64,000 nucleotides of DNA from Anoplolepis gracilipes (taxonomy: Eukaryota; Arthropoda; Insecta; Hymenoptera; Formicidae): contig NC_132982.1 of NCBI RefSeq assembly GCF_047496725.1, positions 8,697,001-8,761,000 on the forward strand, read 5' to 3'. Each line of letters opens with the position of its first letter. The stretch's first letter is position 1. The translations under genes and the position numbers were made by a program. A model generated the notes under the pieces. That model had not been told where the DNA came from. It was given only the letters and a program-made list of their open reading frames with translations, and ran no database searches. Of the stretch, positions 39,501 to 50,910 are shown one piece after another.

Positions 39501-39998
39501 ATTAATTCAAGTTGGTTAATGAGATTCTTTTCATGCATCTAACAATAAGTTTTTTAAAAGCAAAAAATTAGAGAACGAAATTAATAAGAAAACATAAATT
39601 ACGATAAACAACTTTCTTCTTTTTAAAATCTCTGTATAAGGTATAACCAGATTTTGCTTCAATGGTCTATAAATGCTGCTTAAAATATCTATGACAAAGA
39701 TTTTAAGCAACAATGCAATCTGGTTTATTCTAATGTCTATAATATATAATATAAACATATCAAGAATACAGAAAAAGATAATTTATTGTTAGTGTGATAA
39801 CATTATCGCACTTCAATGATTGTAGTATTTTCTGAAAAGAATAAAGTTAGTTAGATTAAAAAGATATTGCTTTGTACTTTACAGACAAATATGTTATCGT
39901 GTACAACGTGATATCTTTTTATATATCTATGAACAAAATAATAAATCTTTACTTCATTTTTAATCTTTTCTAAATATAATAAAATAACTTGCACAATT

Positions 39999-40036
39999 AA
40001 GATAACGTATACTTTACTAAGATAAGATAAGATAAC
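39999..40036 (+). promoter_or_regulatory. Cluster of four GATA-factor motifs
   Basis: AGATAACG near 40000 and three overlapping AGATAA words at 40020-40036, just outside the Penelope-like remnant. Short motifs in AT-rich DNA can arise by chance. Confidence 0.3.
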
Positions 40037-40103
40037 AAAATATCATTCCACTTAATTTTAATCTTTGATTTAAACTCAAAAATTATTACGCTCGTATTCC
40101 AAT

Positions 40104-40153
40104 TTAACAATAATTAAACAAATGTTAGGCCAACGAGCAAATTTAACCGTGTG
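40104..40153 (+). repeat. Inverted repeat, left arm
   Basis: A 50-base arm beginning TTAACAATAATT and ending ACCGTGTG. It is the reverse complement of 40761-40814 except for a 4-base indel after GGCCAAC. Confidence 0.95.
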
Positions 40154-40201
40154 TTCATTAAAATAATATTTATTATTGATCTGAATTATTTTCTGAATTA
40201 T

Positions 40202-40245
40202 TACATAAACGTTTCGGCTGTACGAAGCCTTCCTCAGTATAAACG
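40202..40245 (-). ncRNA. Hammerhead ribozyme-like motif (Penelope-type)
   Basis: Read on the minus strand: CUGAGGA (40237 to 40231), a stem II GGC/GCC closed by an 8-base loop (40229 to 40216) with one extra A before it, then GAAAC (40215 to 40211). A 4-bp stem III (A40212-U40203, C-G, G-U, U-A, loop UU) leads to a GUA cleavage triplet ending at 40202. These are the conserved core parts in the right order. Stem I does not pair well with the adjacent bases, so this copy is probably decayed or relies on other contacts. Confidence 0.6.
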
Positions 40246-40760
40246 TGAACGCAAAATACACAAACTCATGTGACGAAAATTATAATCATATCGTTGTTAT
40301 AAACTTTGCAACCGTAGGTGTAAAAGAGCTTTTTGAGAATCTATGGTAGTTAATGACAGCCGCAACCCAAGACCAAGTTCAATTAAAATTTTTCCAACTA
40401 TACAAACTATACGATTGGTTATTAGGACGTCGTTAGTCTAATTTGAAATGCATGGTTTTTTTTCCCACAGGTTGCCGGCGACCAATTGTTCCTTCGTCGG
40501 TTGAGGGCGAGAATTTACAATTATTCTCCAACAATCTATGCGTTTTTCTTTTTAGATTTGGATACGTAGAGATGTATATTCTATGAACATATCACAAATT
40601 ACGGTGACAATGCTTTGTAGTGTTAAATTCCGATAAGTATCACTCATTCGCACTTCTATCGTCTCAAACTTACATGCATGTCAGTTGTTTAAAACAGATC
40701 GTCCAAATCCTGAATCCAAGAGACATCTTACCTCCAACAATTTCTATCTTCTACTCTCAA

Positions 40761-40814
40761 CACACGGTTAAATTTGCTCGTTAGTTGGCCTAACATTTGT
40801 TTAATTATTGTTAA
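40761..40814 (-). repeat. Inverted repeat, right arm
   Basis: A 54-base arm beginning CACACGGTTAAA; inverted partner of 40104-40153, 607 bases away. Confidence 0.95.
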
Positions 40815-42101
40815 TCTTTGATTGTTATCTCTTCCATAAGAAATATTTTTTTCTTTAAGTTAATTATTTTTTATACTTTTAATTATTCTTTCATTATTAT
40901 CTCATGATAAATAGATTACAACTGTTAAATTTTCTGGAAATGTCAGCGAACGTCATTTAAAATTATGCATTTACCTCTCAATAGTTTTATAAAATATATA
41001 ATGCTATTATACTACTCAAGAACATTCAAATATGAACCAATTAGAATTTAGATTTCTAATTAGATCCCAAGTCATATACTTTTTATGTTCTCTCATTTTA
41101 TAGCGCGTCTAACATAAAATCGTTGTAAACTAGACATTCCTTCTGGCAATCGTTATGAGCTATGTATTAAAAGTTGACATTTAGAACACGAATATAAGCC
41201 ACATTCAAAGCTATAACATGGAACATATCTTAAATAACAAAGATGATGTTTAAATGATTTCACAAAGCGACGATGTAAAATAGAAATGAGATTTTTAAAT
41301 TATGCGAGATGATTTGTTGAGTTTTAATTGCTTAAAATTAATATTAAAAATAAAATAAAATGTCTACATTATTGAATAATAACACTATTCATAAAAATTT
41401 AACTCCTAAAATTAAAAATTTATATATATATTTACAGTAACAGTAAAATAACTTTCCAACGTAAATATATTAATTCATTATATCATACATGCACGGTAAT
41501 AAATCTAAATATAATAAAAAATATTAATAACAGAGTTAACTACTTATATCTTGTAAAAAAATTCCTTAAAAATTTTCTGATTTTCCAGATATTTTTGTTC
41601 CAAATTCCAAACAAAGAAATATTTTCAAGATTTTTTAATACAACTTTTTCTAAAATAATTTTTTTTATTACATGCATTTTGTAATGTTTTTCATTTGTAC
41701 AAAAAACAAACACAGACTTTCTTAAGTTTCAAATGCAAAGATTTGTAAATTAATATACTACAACAATTGAACTTTCATAAGATAAACATTTTTGAATTTG
41801 TATAAAATTTTCATTTCTTTATCATTAAATATTACAAAGAATATGTACTTTATATTCAATATTATGTTAAGACATTGAATATATAAAAAAATATGTATAT
41901 ATACACCAAAAAAATATATATATTTGTAATATATTTTAAATGCACAATTTGTTTGGCTGACAGACTGACGTCTCACTTCGTGGATACTTACTATTAATTA
42001 AATTGTTGAAAATTCTGGTTTTAATTGTTTTTTTAAATTAATAAAAACAGTTCTGATTATTAAATCAAAAAAATTACTCAAAACAAATTAAGATGCTAAG
42101 C

Positions 42102-42637
42102 TTACGCTGCGTCTCACTTTGTCTGCCGATGATCTTTTTTAGCATTACTTGCCAAATTTTAAATGTATGAAAATTTCACAATAATTCTACAAAAAGTTCT
42201 ATGTGTAAAATTATTAGAGTGTTTATTAAACAAATTAGATTGGGGCCATCAAATATACAAGCATCGAGATAATGCTGGTTATATTTTGATTGTTCTATGG
42301 ACTTTAAGTGAGATTTTGTGTTGTTTTTTTTTTGTGTCAGTCTGCAATCACTTATAATTTATAAACATAGTTTTTGATATGTGTAAAATTATTACGATAT
42401 GTATTCAACAAATTATAGATCGAAAAAATAGATCGAGGCGTATAAGACGAAATCTCATTTAAAACCGAAATACAATCAGCGTCTTTATACTTTAACACTT
42501 ATACGTTCAGTGTTTCCAATAATATTTTAATAATATTTATAGAATTTTTCGTAAAACTATTATAAGACTTTCAAGTGCATAAACTCTGGCATGAATGCTA
42601 AAAAATCGTTGAAGGCCAAAGTGAGATGTAGCGTGAA
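42102..42637. mobile_element. Degenerate inverted-repeat element
   Basis: The arms 42102-42200 and 42538-42637 align as imperfect inverted repeats over about 100 bases. Shared blocks include TCTCACTTTG, TTTTTTAGCATT, TGCCA and the AAATTCTAT-like inner end. Inside, the 42200 and 42375 regions share a diverged direct repeat around ATGTGTAAAATTATTA. A further terminus-like copy, GACGTCTCACTTCGT, lies outside at 41967-41981. No protein is encoded. It is probably an old non-autonomous DNA transposon or foldback unit; the family was not recognised. Confidence 0.5.
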
Positions 42638-44308
42638 CCTGGCGTCTGGTTGTTAGTTTGTCCCGATTTTTTTCTCGGATCATTCTTTTAATGGCTGGCA
42701 TTATTTATTTAATTTATCAATAATTCTAGAACTATAGAACTTAACAATTAATAAATTTCAACGAGGTGAGGCGCCAGCTTCACACACACACTCAAATAAA
42801 ATTGCACAAAATATGTTATGTGATAACCGCGGCAAAAAAAATTACGATACTTCTCATATGGTTCGCGCTTTCATATTTCAAATTTTAAATACATTTTAGC
42901 AAAACAAACACACGAATGACATGCATAAATTCGCATGTGTACTCCTAATTACTGTTACATCTGTTGGAATAAAAAACTTAAAGCACATCTTGATGTCTCC
43001 ATTTTATCTCATACTTTCACCTTGTCTCTCTGGAAGAGCTACGTGCGCTCGCAATTGAAATTCTCGAATCTCGTTGGCAAATTTTCGCGAGGAACCGAGC
43101 GGACGCGAACAAAGGATTTTTGCGCCCCGTTCTCGTCGGCGCTTCGCGTTCCTGCGCGCCAGGACGAGGAAAGGAGGCCGGGGATCCATAGCGGGGGACG
43201 AGAGCCGAAGCGGGACGCAAGAAGAAGAAATCGAACCGCGGTCTCGCATGGCGGATCGACGACGCATCGAAAATTAATGTGAATACCACGAAACTGGTCC
43301 CCGCGGTATTCGCCCGCGGGAACGGTATTTCTGTATTTACCAATAGTATCGATAATATTTCTTCGTTCTCTGCCCTTTTTTTTCTCTCTCTCTCCTCTCT
43401 TTTTTTTTTTTTTTTTTTCGTGCGTCCGACGATAAGATCTCTCTCGTGGGAGACGCGACCTCCGGAAATTATAGGTTTTCGCGGTTTGAATTATTTCCTG
43501 CTCTCGACTCGCGCGAGTAAAACCATCGGTGAAGAACACAGCCGCACGATGGGAATGGGACTGATTGGGGCTCGTTATGGTCTCTTCTCTTCCTCTCATT
43601 TCTCCCCCTACGTCGCGCGAGCGTAAGATCATGTGAGCTTCAAACACTGATACCCTGAATTAATTCTTTCGATAACAGATCTTTCTCTCTTTCTCTCTCT
43701 CGTGTATCACCTATTAACTCTTCATATTAAAATAAATATGAATAAAAAAATAGATAAAAAGCATGTTTATTCATTTTTGCTATCGGTTATCAAAGATATA
43801 TTTGACACTTTTAATTCCAGATAGCAGCTTGTTTTTTCTTCCTATTTCATTTTATTCTTTTACTATGATAATTATTTGATTTTTTATTTACTTTCCAAAT
43901 TAAATAGCTTACAGAGCTAAATTAATAAACAAATGTTCTACGATATAATTTATATCCTTCTTTATAACTCACGACACAATATCATATTCTATCACGCTAA
44001 AAATTTGCGGTCCGCGATTGTCCAGAGAGAAGATGGTGAGCGTGGTCACCTACGCGACGAATCGTGATTAAGATTCGTGGAAAGCGTGTGAACGAACTTT
44101 AATTGTATCGTGACAAACAAAAGAAAACCGAGAGTATCTCGTTCCTCGGAGACGCCCCCCCCCCATTTCTCCTCCTCTCACCCTCTTCCTTTATCCCGCG
44201 CGTACCTTCCTGAACCCTTCATCTCGCACGTTCTCGAATCGACCAGGAAGGGAGAAAAGAGGAGACGGGCGGGAGAATGTTCAAGGTTAAGGCAAATCGC
44301 GCCGCGGA

Positions 44309-44316
44309 TGACGTCA
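44309..44316 (+). promoter_or_regulatory. Full CRE palindrome TGACGTCA
   Basis: A perfect CREB/ATF site within a CG-rich island (about 44100-44650). A related GACGTCAG occurs near 44625. Confidence 0.4.
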
Positions 44317-44761
44317 GGATGCAGTTAAACTAGTTTTAGTTTTAGCCCGTGGTCCAGCCGCGCGCTCCGGAACCAGGCCCGGACAAAGAAGACGCTGTGT
44401 GGGAACCAGCGATCTCGAGAAAGAGTGGGGAGGGCGAGGGAGATAAAGAAAGGGGTAGAGGGGAAGAAATCCGGTGGAAACGTGCGATCTTTTCCGCTGC
44501 GCGGGGCCACGCTCCGTTTTCCCTTATAATCAATTTTTCGGCTGCTCGATGATACCGAGACACGGGTGCGCGACGATAACGCGAGACCGAGAGACGAGAA
44601 GAAAAAGGCCACGATAACCTTGAGACGTCAGCGTCCGGAGAACGCTTGATTAACTGGTTCTTTGTTGCTAACTAGACGCCGCCGTCGTAAAATGCCCGTT
44701 TGCTGAAATTACTATCGCCCGAGCGACTCTGCTTGCGACATATAAATATTAATATGTAAAC

Positions 44762-44788
44762 GAGAGAGAGAGAGAGAGGGAGAGAGAG
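44762..44788 (+). repeat. GA microsatellite
   Basis: GA run with one GGG break. Confidence 0.96.
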
Positions 44789-44911
44789 AAAAAAGAGAGT
44801 GCGTTTTGATGTGTTTTATCCTTTTGTCGGTTCGAAACTCTCATTGGGTCGAAATCACAAATGTAAAATCATCATCATGTCCTGTTAAAATCATTACGGG
44901 TGAACTGTCAA

Positions 44912-44934
44912 AGAGAGAGAGAGAGAGAGAGAGA
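44912..44934 (+). repeat. GA microsatellite
   Basis: About eleven GA units. Confidence 0.96.
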
Positions 44935-47678
44935 TTAGCATTCATTTTATGGTTGATATGTCACGATATGCTAAGTATTTTTATATGTAATGGGTTTGAT
45001 ATTTAATACAAATTTAATCCTCTTTCTTCGAAAAAATCTAAACATGTATTTTACGCAAAGACGTATTATATGTATAGCAAATCTGAAGAAAAATAATTCG
45101 TGTACAAGAAGATAAAGCTCCAGCTTTACGACTATTAATATGATATTGCAAATATTAAAATAATTCTCGTTTTTTGAGCAGAAACTTCCAATTTATTTTA
45201 ACTTCCGACCCAACTATTCGGAAATATGTATATATTCTGCATAACAAAAACAAATTGAAGGACTTTAAAACAATAACACGGCTACGCAAAATCTAGTTAT
45301 TCGATTATTCAATTATGATACCGATGTAAAATTCATTTTTGACTTTTATTGAATCTAGCACGTTAAACAACAATTTCAACAGCTGGAGGAGAATCTTACA
45401 TATTTTATTAACAATCTCCATATACGCGCTTATCGCAAATTTAATTAAGTTGGATTTAATTAAAATTGCTTAGCGATTCTTTGAATTATGTATTCTATAA
45501 TATAAGGAATCCTTCTAGAATTGATTCTCGGCAAATTAAGATATCGTCAGACATTAATATAGCGGTCGATGGAACATTACACATACATAAGAGTAAAAAG
45601 CAGTATTCAATTAGCACCGATCAATGTTAGATAAGATAGAGTTCTAGTTTAGCTTTAAATTTCAAGCTCCTTGGTTATTATCCTTTCACGATAGACTTAC
45701 GGAAAAGCCGAAGAATCCTTTCGATTATAAAATTCGGGAAAAAAAGGACGCAATGTGACACGTGCCTGAGCAACACCGAGCACCGGGCCCGAAGTCGTTG
45801 GCCGGCGCGCTAAGAGCAGCAGCGCGAGGGTAGCCCGCGGTGTAAACCAGCAATCATACAGTGGTCCAATTACCATAAGAAGGGCTCTAATTTCACACAA
45901 TGCTCCCTTTTTTCTCCTCAGGGCGGACCACGGCCGGTCGCGATCGGACGGGTTGCACGTGGCCGACAATAGCGTCCGAGGAAGGTCGCCTCGAGCCGAT
46001 CGACTTCCACAATTTCTCAATAAGTTCTTGCGTCAAGGGAGAACGAGCCCTTCCTACTTCGTATCCGGGTCGTGTCTTGTATGACAAAAATTTGATACGG
46101 CCGCGCGAAGAGATGAGACCTTCGAGATCCTCGCCAGTCATCAGCTTTATTATTAGATGCACGGAATCGGTGTCATATGTGACTCTATTCGTACCTTCCA
46201 TGTGTTCTTTAAGGAATAAAACGGTACCTTTCTCTCAGCGAAAAGTCCGTTCATCGTAATCGTGACTCGCGGACACTTTCAACAATAGTATTATATTTTA
46301 TGATAATTTCTTTGAATTTAGATAACCTAATTCAGTAATGTAATTCAGTAAAATATGTTCCGATTATTCGATACATGTATGCTTGATTGAAAAATAAATT
46401 GATATATTAAATTGCCTAAATGACAAATTGCAAACTTTATTAATTTTTATTACTGATTACTTACAATGATTATGCATGATAGTTTTAAGCTTTTATAATT
46501 TGCTCTCTTATTTTTCAATGATTAATATGCGATTAATATTCAATGAGATCAATGGTTCAAATGCAAACTATTTCAAATAATAATTTAAATACTGTCTGGT
46601 TTAAGTAAAATAATATTTAAAAATTTTTTTCCGTGAAAATGATGAATATAAACACATGGGAAATATTCGTTTAAAAGGCACAATAATTCCAATTTTTAAG
46701 TTAAAAAGTAATTTTTAAAAATTATAAAATTTAAAATGGTATTTGAAATTTTCCAATTCTCTTGCCAATTTCCCATGGTCATATTTCATAACCAAATAAT
46801 AACTTTTCTATTTCTTAAATTATTTCAAATATTATCTTGAATGGCATACAAGCAAAATTTATTTGATGCTTTTTAAAATAGCAAGAAACAATATAATTAA
46901 GTTATATACGTTAATTTGTAAAAGTAGTATTTAAATATATAATCTCTACACATTTTTTCATAAAATTCCAAGAAGTAAATCTTTTAATTTAATTAATTAT
47001 TGAATATTTCGAGAAGTAAATATTCTTCTTTGACTTATGTAAAATCAATTAAATATTTTTATTGAATTTTAATATATATATATATATGTATAATAAATTA
47101 TTATTTTACACTAAGCATTTATAATATGGAAAATAGCTTACATAAATTTATTTTAATTTTTATATCGTAAATGTTATTTTGCCCACTTATATGTTTTTGA
47201 ATTTACATCAAGTTACGAGACAAGAGATGTGTGAGATTAACATAAATTTTTTTAACCATACCTTAGTCCCCAACATTTTCATAAATCTCAAGCAATGCAC
47301 AAAGAAACTTTGAATAGATATTAAATTACAAATTGAACGTGCGAATGAATTGCACCTGATTAACGCGTTATATAGTCTTTTCGGAGAACGCTGACGAGAA
47401 AAATGTCCAGCGTCGGGTGAAGAATAAACACAAGCTCGAAAACGAGGGAAGGAACATCGGCGGAACATAATAGCGACGCGCGTAAAAGCATTTAGCTCGC
47501 TCTCTGAGAAGAGAAGAAAAATGAAAAAAAGAAAAGAAGACGAAAAAAGGAGGAGAGATGTTAGCGAGGGTCGCATCGCAGGGGAGGCTGGGTTAGAGTT
47601 GGCAAGGTGGCATTGGACGCATTTAACGCGATGGGGTAGGGTGGACGATTAAAATTTCAATTCGTTTTCCGCGCGAAC

Positions 47679-47703
47679 TGACTCAGCCCTTCCTCTATAT
47701 ATT
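47679..47703 (+). promoter_or_regulatory. AP-1 site followed by a TATA-like box
   Basis: TGACTCA (47679-47685) then TATATATT (47696-47703) at the edge of a GC-rich block, followed by pyrimidine-rich sequence. No credible gene begins just downstream. Confidence 0.25.
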
Positions 47704-48592
47704 CATCCTTCTTCAACTGCCGACCGCCACCTCGTTCTGCCAACTCTCGTCCGCGCTACCAAATGACAGTTCCAACGTCGCGGAGAGGAACCACTTTGTT
47801 ATAATTTCCTTTAATGAGACGCTCTCGGTATATAGTCGTCTCTCTCTCTCCTTGCCACTTTGCCGAACTCGCGGAATATTTATGTGACTCTTTGCGATCT
47901 GGTGTTTTTTCGACGACGGGTCGCCATGTCCTTTTGCGAACTGCGGTTTGCCAAGTCTCCTGTCATGTAGTGAAAAAAATGTGCGAAGAAGTTTCTCTCC
48001 GCTAGATGTTTTATTCCTATGTCTTTTTACGTTATTATCCTCGCTAACAAAGTTCTGTTGTAATAAAATTTATCCTACGTTAGGTCGACGACGTTACAAA
48101 AGCAATCTCTTCAATATAAGTTAAGCAATAACTCTCGTATGCAGTTATAGGTTTTTTTTTTTCTACAAAAAATACAATAGATAATAGTCGTATAAATATG
48201 TAAAGAAAAATGTGTGTGATATCAAAATTGTGACTAGTAATTTAATAATCATTTTGTTATAGATTACATATCTATCTAATTTTCTCAAGTTCTTTTTAGT
48301 TGAACGTCAATTTACATGATACATGATTGAATTTATCTATTTTCAATATTATATATCTTTATTAAAACAGTTGTGTAAATTGATAAATCAGAGATGAATC
48401 ATCTCAATTTACAATCGATGAATCACCTCTAATACTTTATTTTTCAGCGCGAATGAAACTCTCGTTATACGCCCCGTTCTCATCGATATGCGCTACGCAT
48501 TCATGGATTTGCGAACGAAGCCTCTGTCTTTCTCTCTCTTTTCTCGTATCCGCAAGAAAAATGCTCGGGAAAAACAATTCTGTCTGTTACGA

Positions 48593-48594
<2 letters not shown>

Positions 48595-48641
<47 letters not shown>
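48595..48641 (+). repeat. GA microsatellite
   Basis: About 23 GA units. Apparent Arg-Glu repeat frames across it are translation of the repeat. Confidence 0.98.
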
Positions 48642-48646
<5 letters not shown>

Positions 48647-49419
48647 TTAAAGGGAGAGAAGAAGATGGCGGATGGAAGGAAGAACAAAGAAAAAGGACGA
48701 AAAAGCGCACGTCGTCGCACGTGTTACGAGAAAACTACCCCTTCCCCCGTATTCTCCTCGCACCGTAGGTCTTCGTGACACGAGGAACCGCGGGGGTTGG
48801 GAGGAGTTAGGGTGGGATTTCCTTAATAAAATGGGGCGCAAACGCCACGCCAGCGAATATCTAGCTGATAGTGGTTCGGTCAGCTCGGCGTCCACTTCGA
48901 AAATGCCGAGTGGAGACGAAGGAGAAAGCTGCCAAGAGAAATCGAGGAGGAGAAAGAAGGGAGTGAAATCCGTAGAAGGGTGGCTGCTGCTTAGGCTGAT
49001 TCAATCTACCGCCACCCTCTCGCTAACCGACGGCCTTTTCGCCGTATTTCGACGCACTGGTGGATGAAAATTGTAAAACAAAAAAAGAAAAAAGAAACAC
49101 GGGAGGGGATTCGATTAGGGAATTGAGAAATATATAAGAATCTCGTAATTAACAGAGCTATTGAAGAAAGGTAAATTTAACCATAGAATGCTAAAGAATT
49201 ATGGCATTTTGTTTCTCGATCTCGAGTTTCTCCACTCATTTCTGCTTAATTGTTTCTCGACATTTAACAAAATATTACAAATTTAACGAAAGTGGGAATT
49301 GTAATTAATCGATAAAGTCTTGTTTTGCTTTAAAATTGATTTTAAAGTTAATTTTTGCGCAACATTTTTAACTGCAATATGTTAAATCGCTTTTCTGAAA
49401 TTATCAATAAACGAATTGA

Positions 49420-49421
<2 letters not shown>

Positions 49422-49460
<39 letters not shown>
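49422..49460 (+). repeat. CA microsatellite
   Basis: About nineteen CA units. Confidence 0.98.
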
Positions 49461-49461
<1 letters not shown>

Positions 49462-50880
49462 TACTGAGATTACTAATTTAAAATGATTTTTAATTTGTGA
49501 AAAACATTATTCTGTTTATAATTTTTATGTGACATAATACATGTAGGAAATATATTACAAGAAAGTTGAAATGTAGATATATACAAACAAAATTCATGTC
49601 AGAATCACGACAACATAATATATCAAAATACATGTATCAGACTCTACATGCTATATAAAACATATGTAAATAAAATTATAAATAGACAGCTGTCTCGACT
49701 TTTGTCCCGAATTATAAATCGTCTAAAACAGACTTTATACATAAGTATGATATTTTATATTTTCATTAGTTTTGTATGTAAATCAGCACAATTACAAAAT
49801 CTGAGACCTTAATAAATAAATCCTTGCTTATTGCAAGGATATCCTCGATTCTAACTAAAGGATTAATCATCACGCTACATGATTTTAATACCGATTATTT
49901 ATTAGTTATGACACCATGCGTTGCGCATCTGCCCACACACGCGGCAAGGTTCTCTTTTCTGCATCAGGTGGCTACCGTGCAATGCACAATAAACATATTC
50001 ATAGTTGAAGTAAAGGGTTAGGCAATAGTGGATGCGGCTGGTGTCGGGCACAAGAGGGCAGGATAGAGGGACTTGTCGCATTCCGTATGCAAAGTGCACG
50101 AGCCGAGAAGCTGGGTTCGCGCGTGGAGAAAAAAAAAGTTATCGTAAAAAAATGCAAGGTTACCCACATATTTTTTCTTTTTTTATTCCATCGGGTCGTT
50201 TCGCGAACGAAGCCAGGTGAGAAAGATGCGCAAAGGAAAGAGAGAGGGATGGAGAACAGGAGAGGAGAGGAGAGGGCGAGAAAAAGAGTTTAGTTATCGC
50301 CAGATAATACTCTCGCACATTTTTTACGCAGGCACTTATGAAGGGGGCTCGTGGCTTGGTCTAATAAAAAGTTAGGCGAATTGCCGAGAGTTACGTTTAT
50401 TACTTGACGGAATTAGGTGATCTTTGGAGCAGTTCAAGGATTCAACCGAGGGGATTTTTTGGCAGAAGTAAGTGGACCGGCCCGCGCGATGATCCCTAAT
50501 ACATTAAGTACTACTAGAATTACATTTATTTTTTCGACGATGTGATTTCCTTTATATATCAAAGTATTCTCAAATTTACTATATAAAAGCTAATTAATGT
50601 TTTCAATTTTTTCCTCATAAATTTTAATCGTTGACATTATTTGAATAATAAAATCACAAATCGAGATTTTACATTTAAAAGCAAAATTTATCGGGCGCGA
50701 AAAATTCTATGATTTTTAGGAATAAATACATAGCATTATTTTTTAATTACATAAAAAATATGATTTTGCAGAGAATAATAGATATAAAATACGAAATGTT
50801 TTTTGAAAAAGTTTTGAAAAAATTTCAAAGATCCACACTTCGAAAATTTCCAAAAATCTCGCTGTGTAAAGTTCTGTCTG

Positions 50881-50890
50881 TATAAAAACG
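50881..50890 (+). promoter_or_regulatory. TATA-like box, candidate promoter of the zinc-finger gene
   Basis: TATAAAAACG sits at the boundary between AT-rich DNA and the CG-containing, purine-rich leader region about 2.2 kb upstream of the zinc-finger ATG. Transcription from here would start near 50911, where TGCAGCA is only a weak initiator match. This is inferred from position and motif, and other start sites are possible. Confidence 0.35.
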
Positions 50891-50910
50891 ACGCTGGCCG
50901 TTACGCGGGT

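Larger units (their letters stand above)
30480..40057. other. Non-coding, largely AT-rich
   Basis: Low-complexity AT DNA at 33500-34200 and 36650-37600. GC-balanced patches lie at 30920-31260, 33120-33460, 34220-34440, 34930-35230, 36100-36610 and 37620-38290. Only the features listed separately stand out. Confidence 0.5.
40058..40823 (-). mobile_element. Short Penelope-like retroelement remnant with inverted repeats and hammerhead core
   Basis: Left arm 40104-40153 and right arm 40761-40814 are inverted copies, identical apart from one 4-base insertion in the right arm. A 13-bp direct repeat, TTAATCTTTGATT, flanks the unit at 40058-40070 and 40811-40823, as a target-site duplication would. 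Between the left direct repeat and the left arm are 33 extra bases, resembling the roughly 34-base tail known from Penelope elements whose terminal repeats are inverted. A minus-strand hammerhead core lies just inside the left arm, as in the pLTRs of Penelope-like elements. No reverse transcriptase or GIY-YIG frame is present, so the copy is truncated and non-coding. The family assignment is inference; the repeats are seen directly. Confidence 0.62.
42638..50880. other. Non-coding with GC-rich islands
   Basis: Islands at 43020-43640, 44020-44720, 45690-46270, 47340-48000, 48440-49070 and 50030-50500 alternate with AT-rich DNA (46270-47200 is nearly featureless). An open minus-strand frame at 45893-46201 looks protein-like but lacks support. 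Confidence 0.5.

Noticed and set aside
43039..43647. 202-codon minus-strand open frame
   Set aside because: It contains poly-Lys from a poly-T run and Arg/Glu-rich simple sequence in a GC island. Overlapping open frames on both strands suggest composition, not coding.
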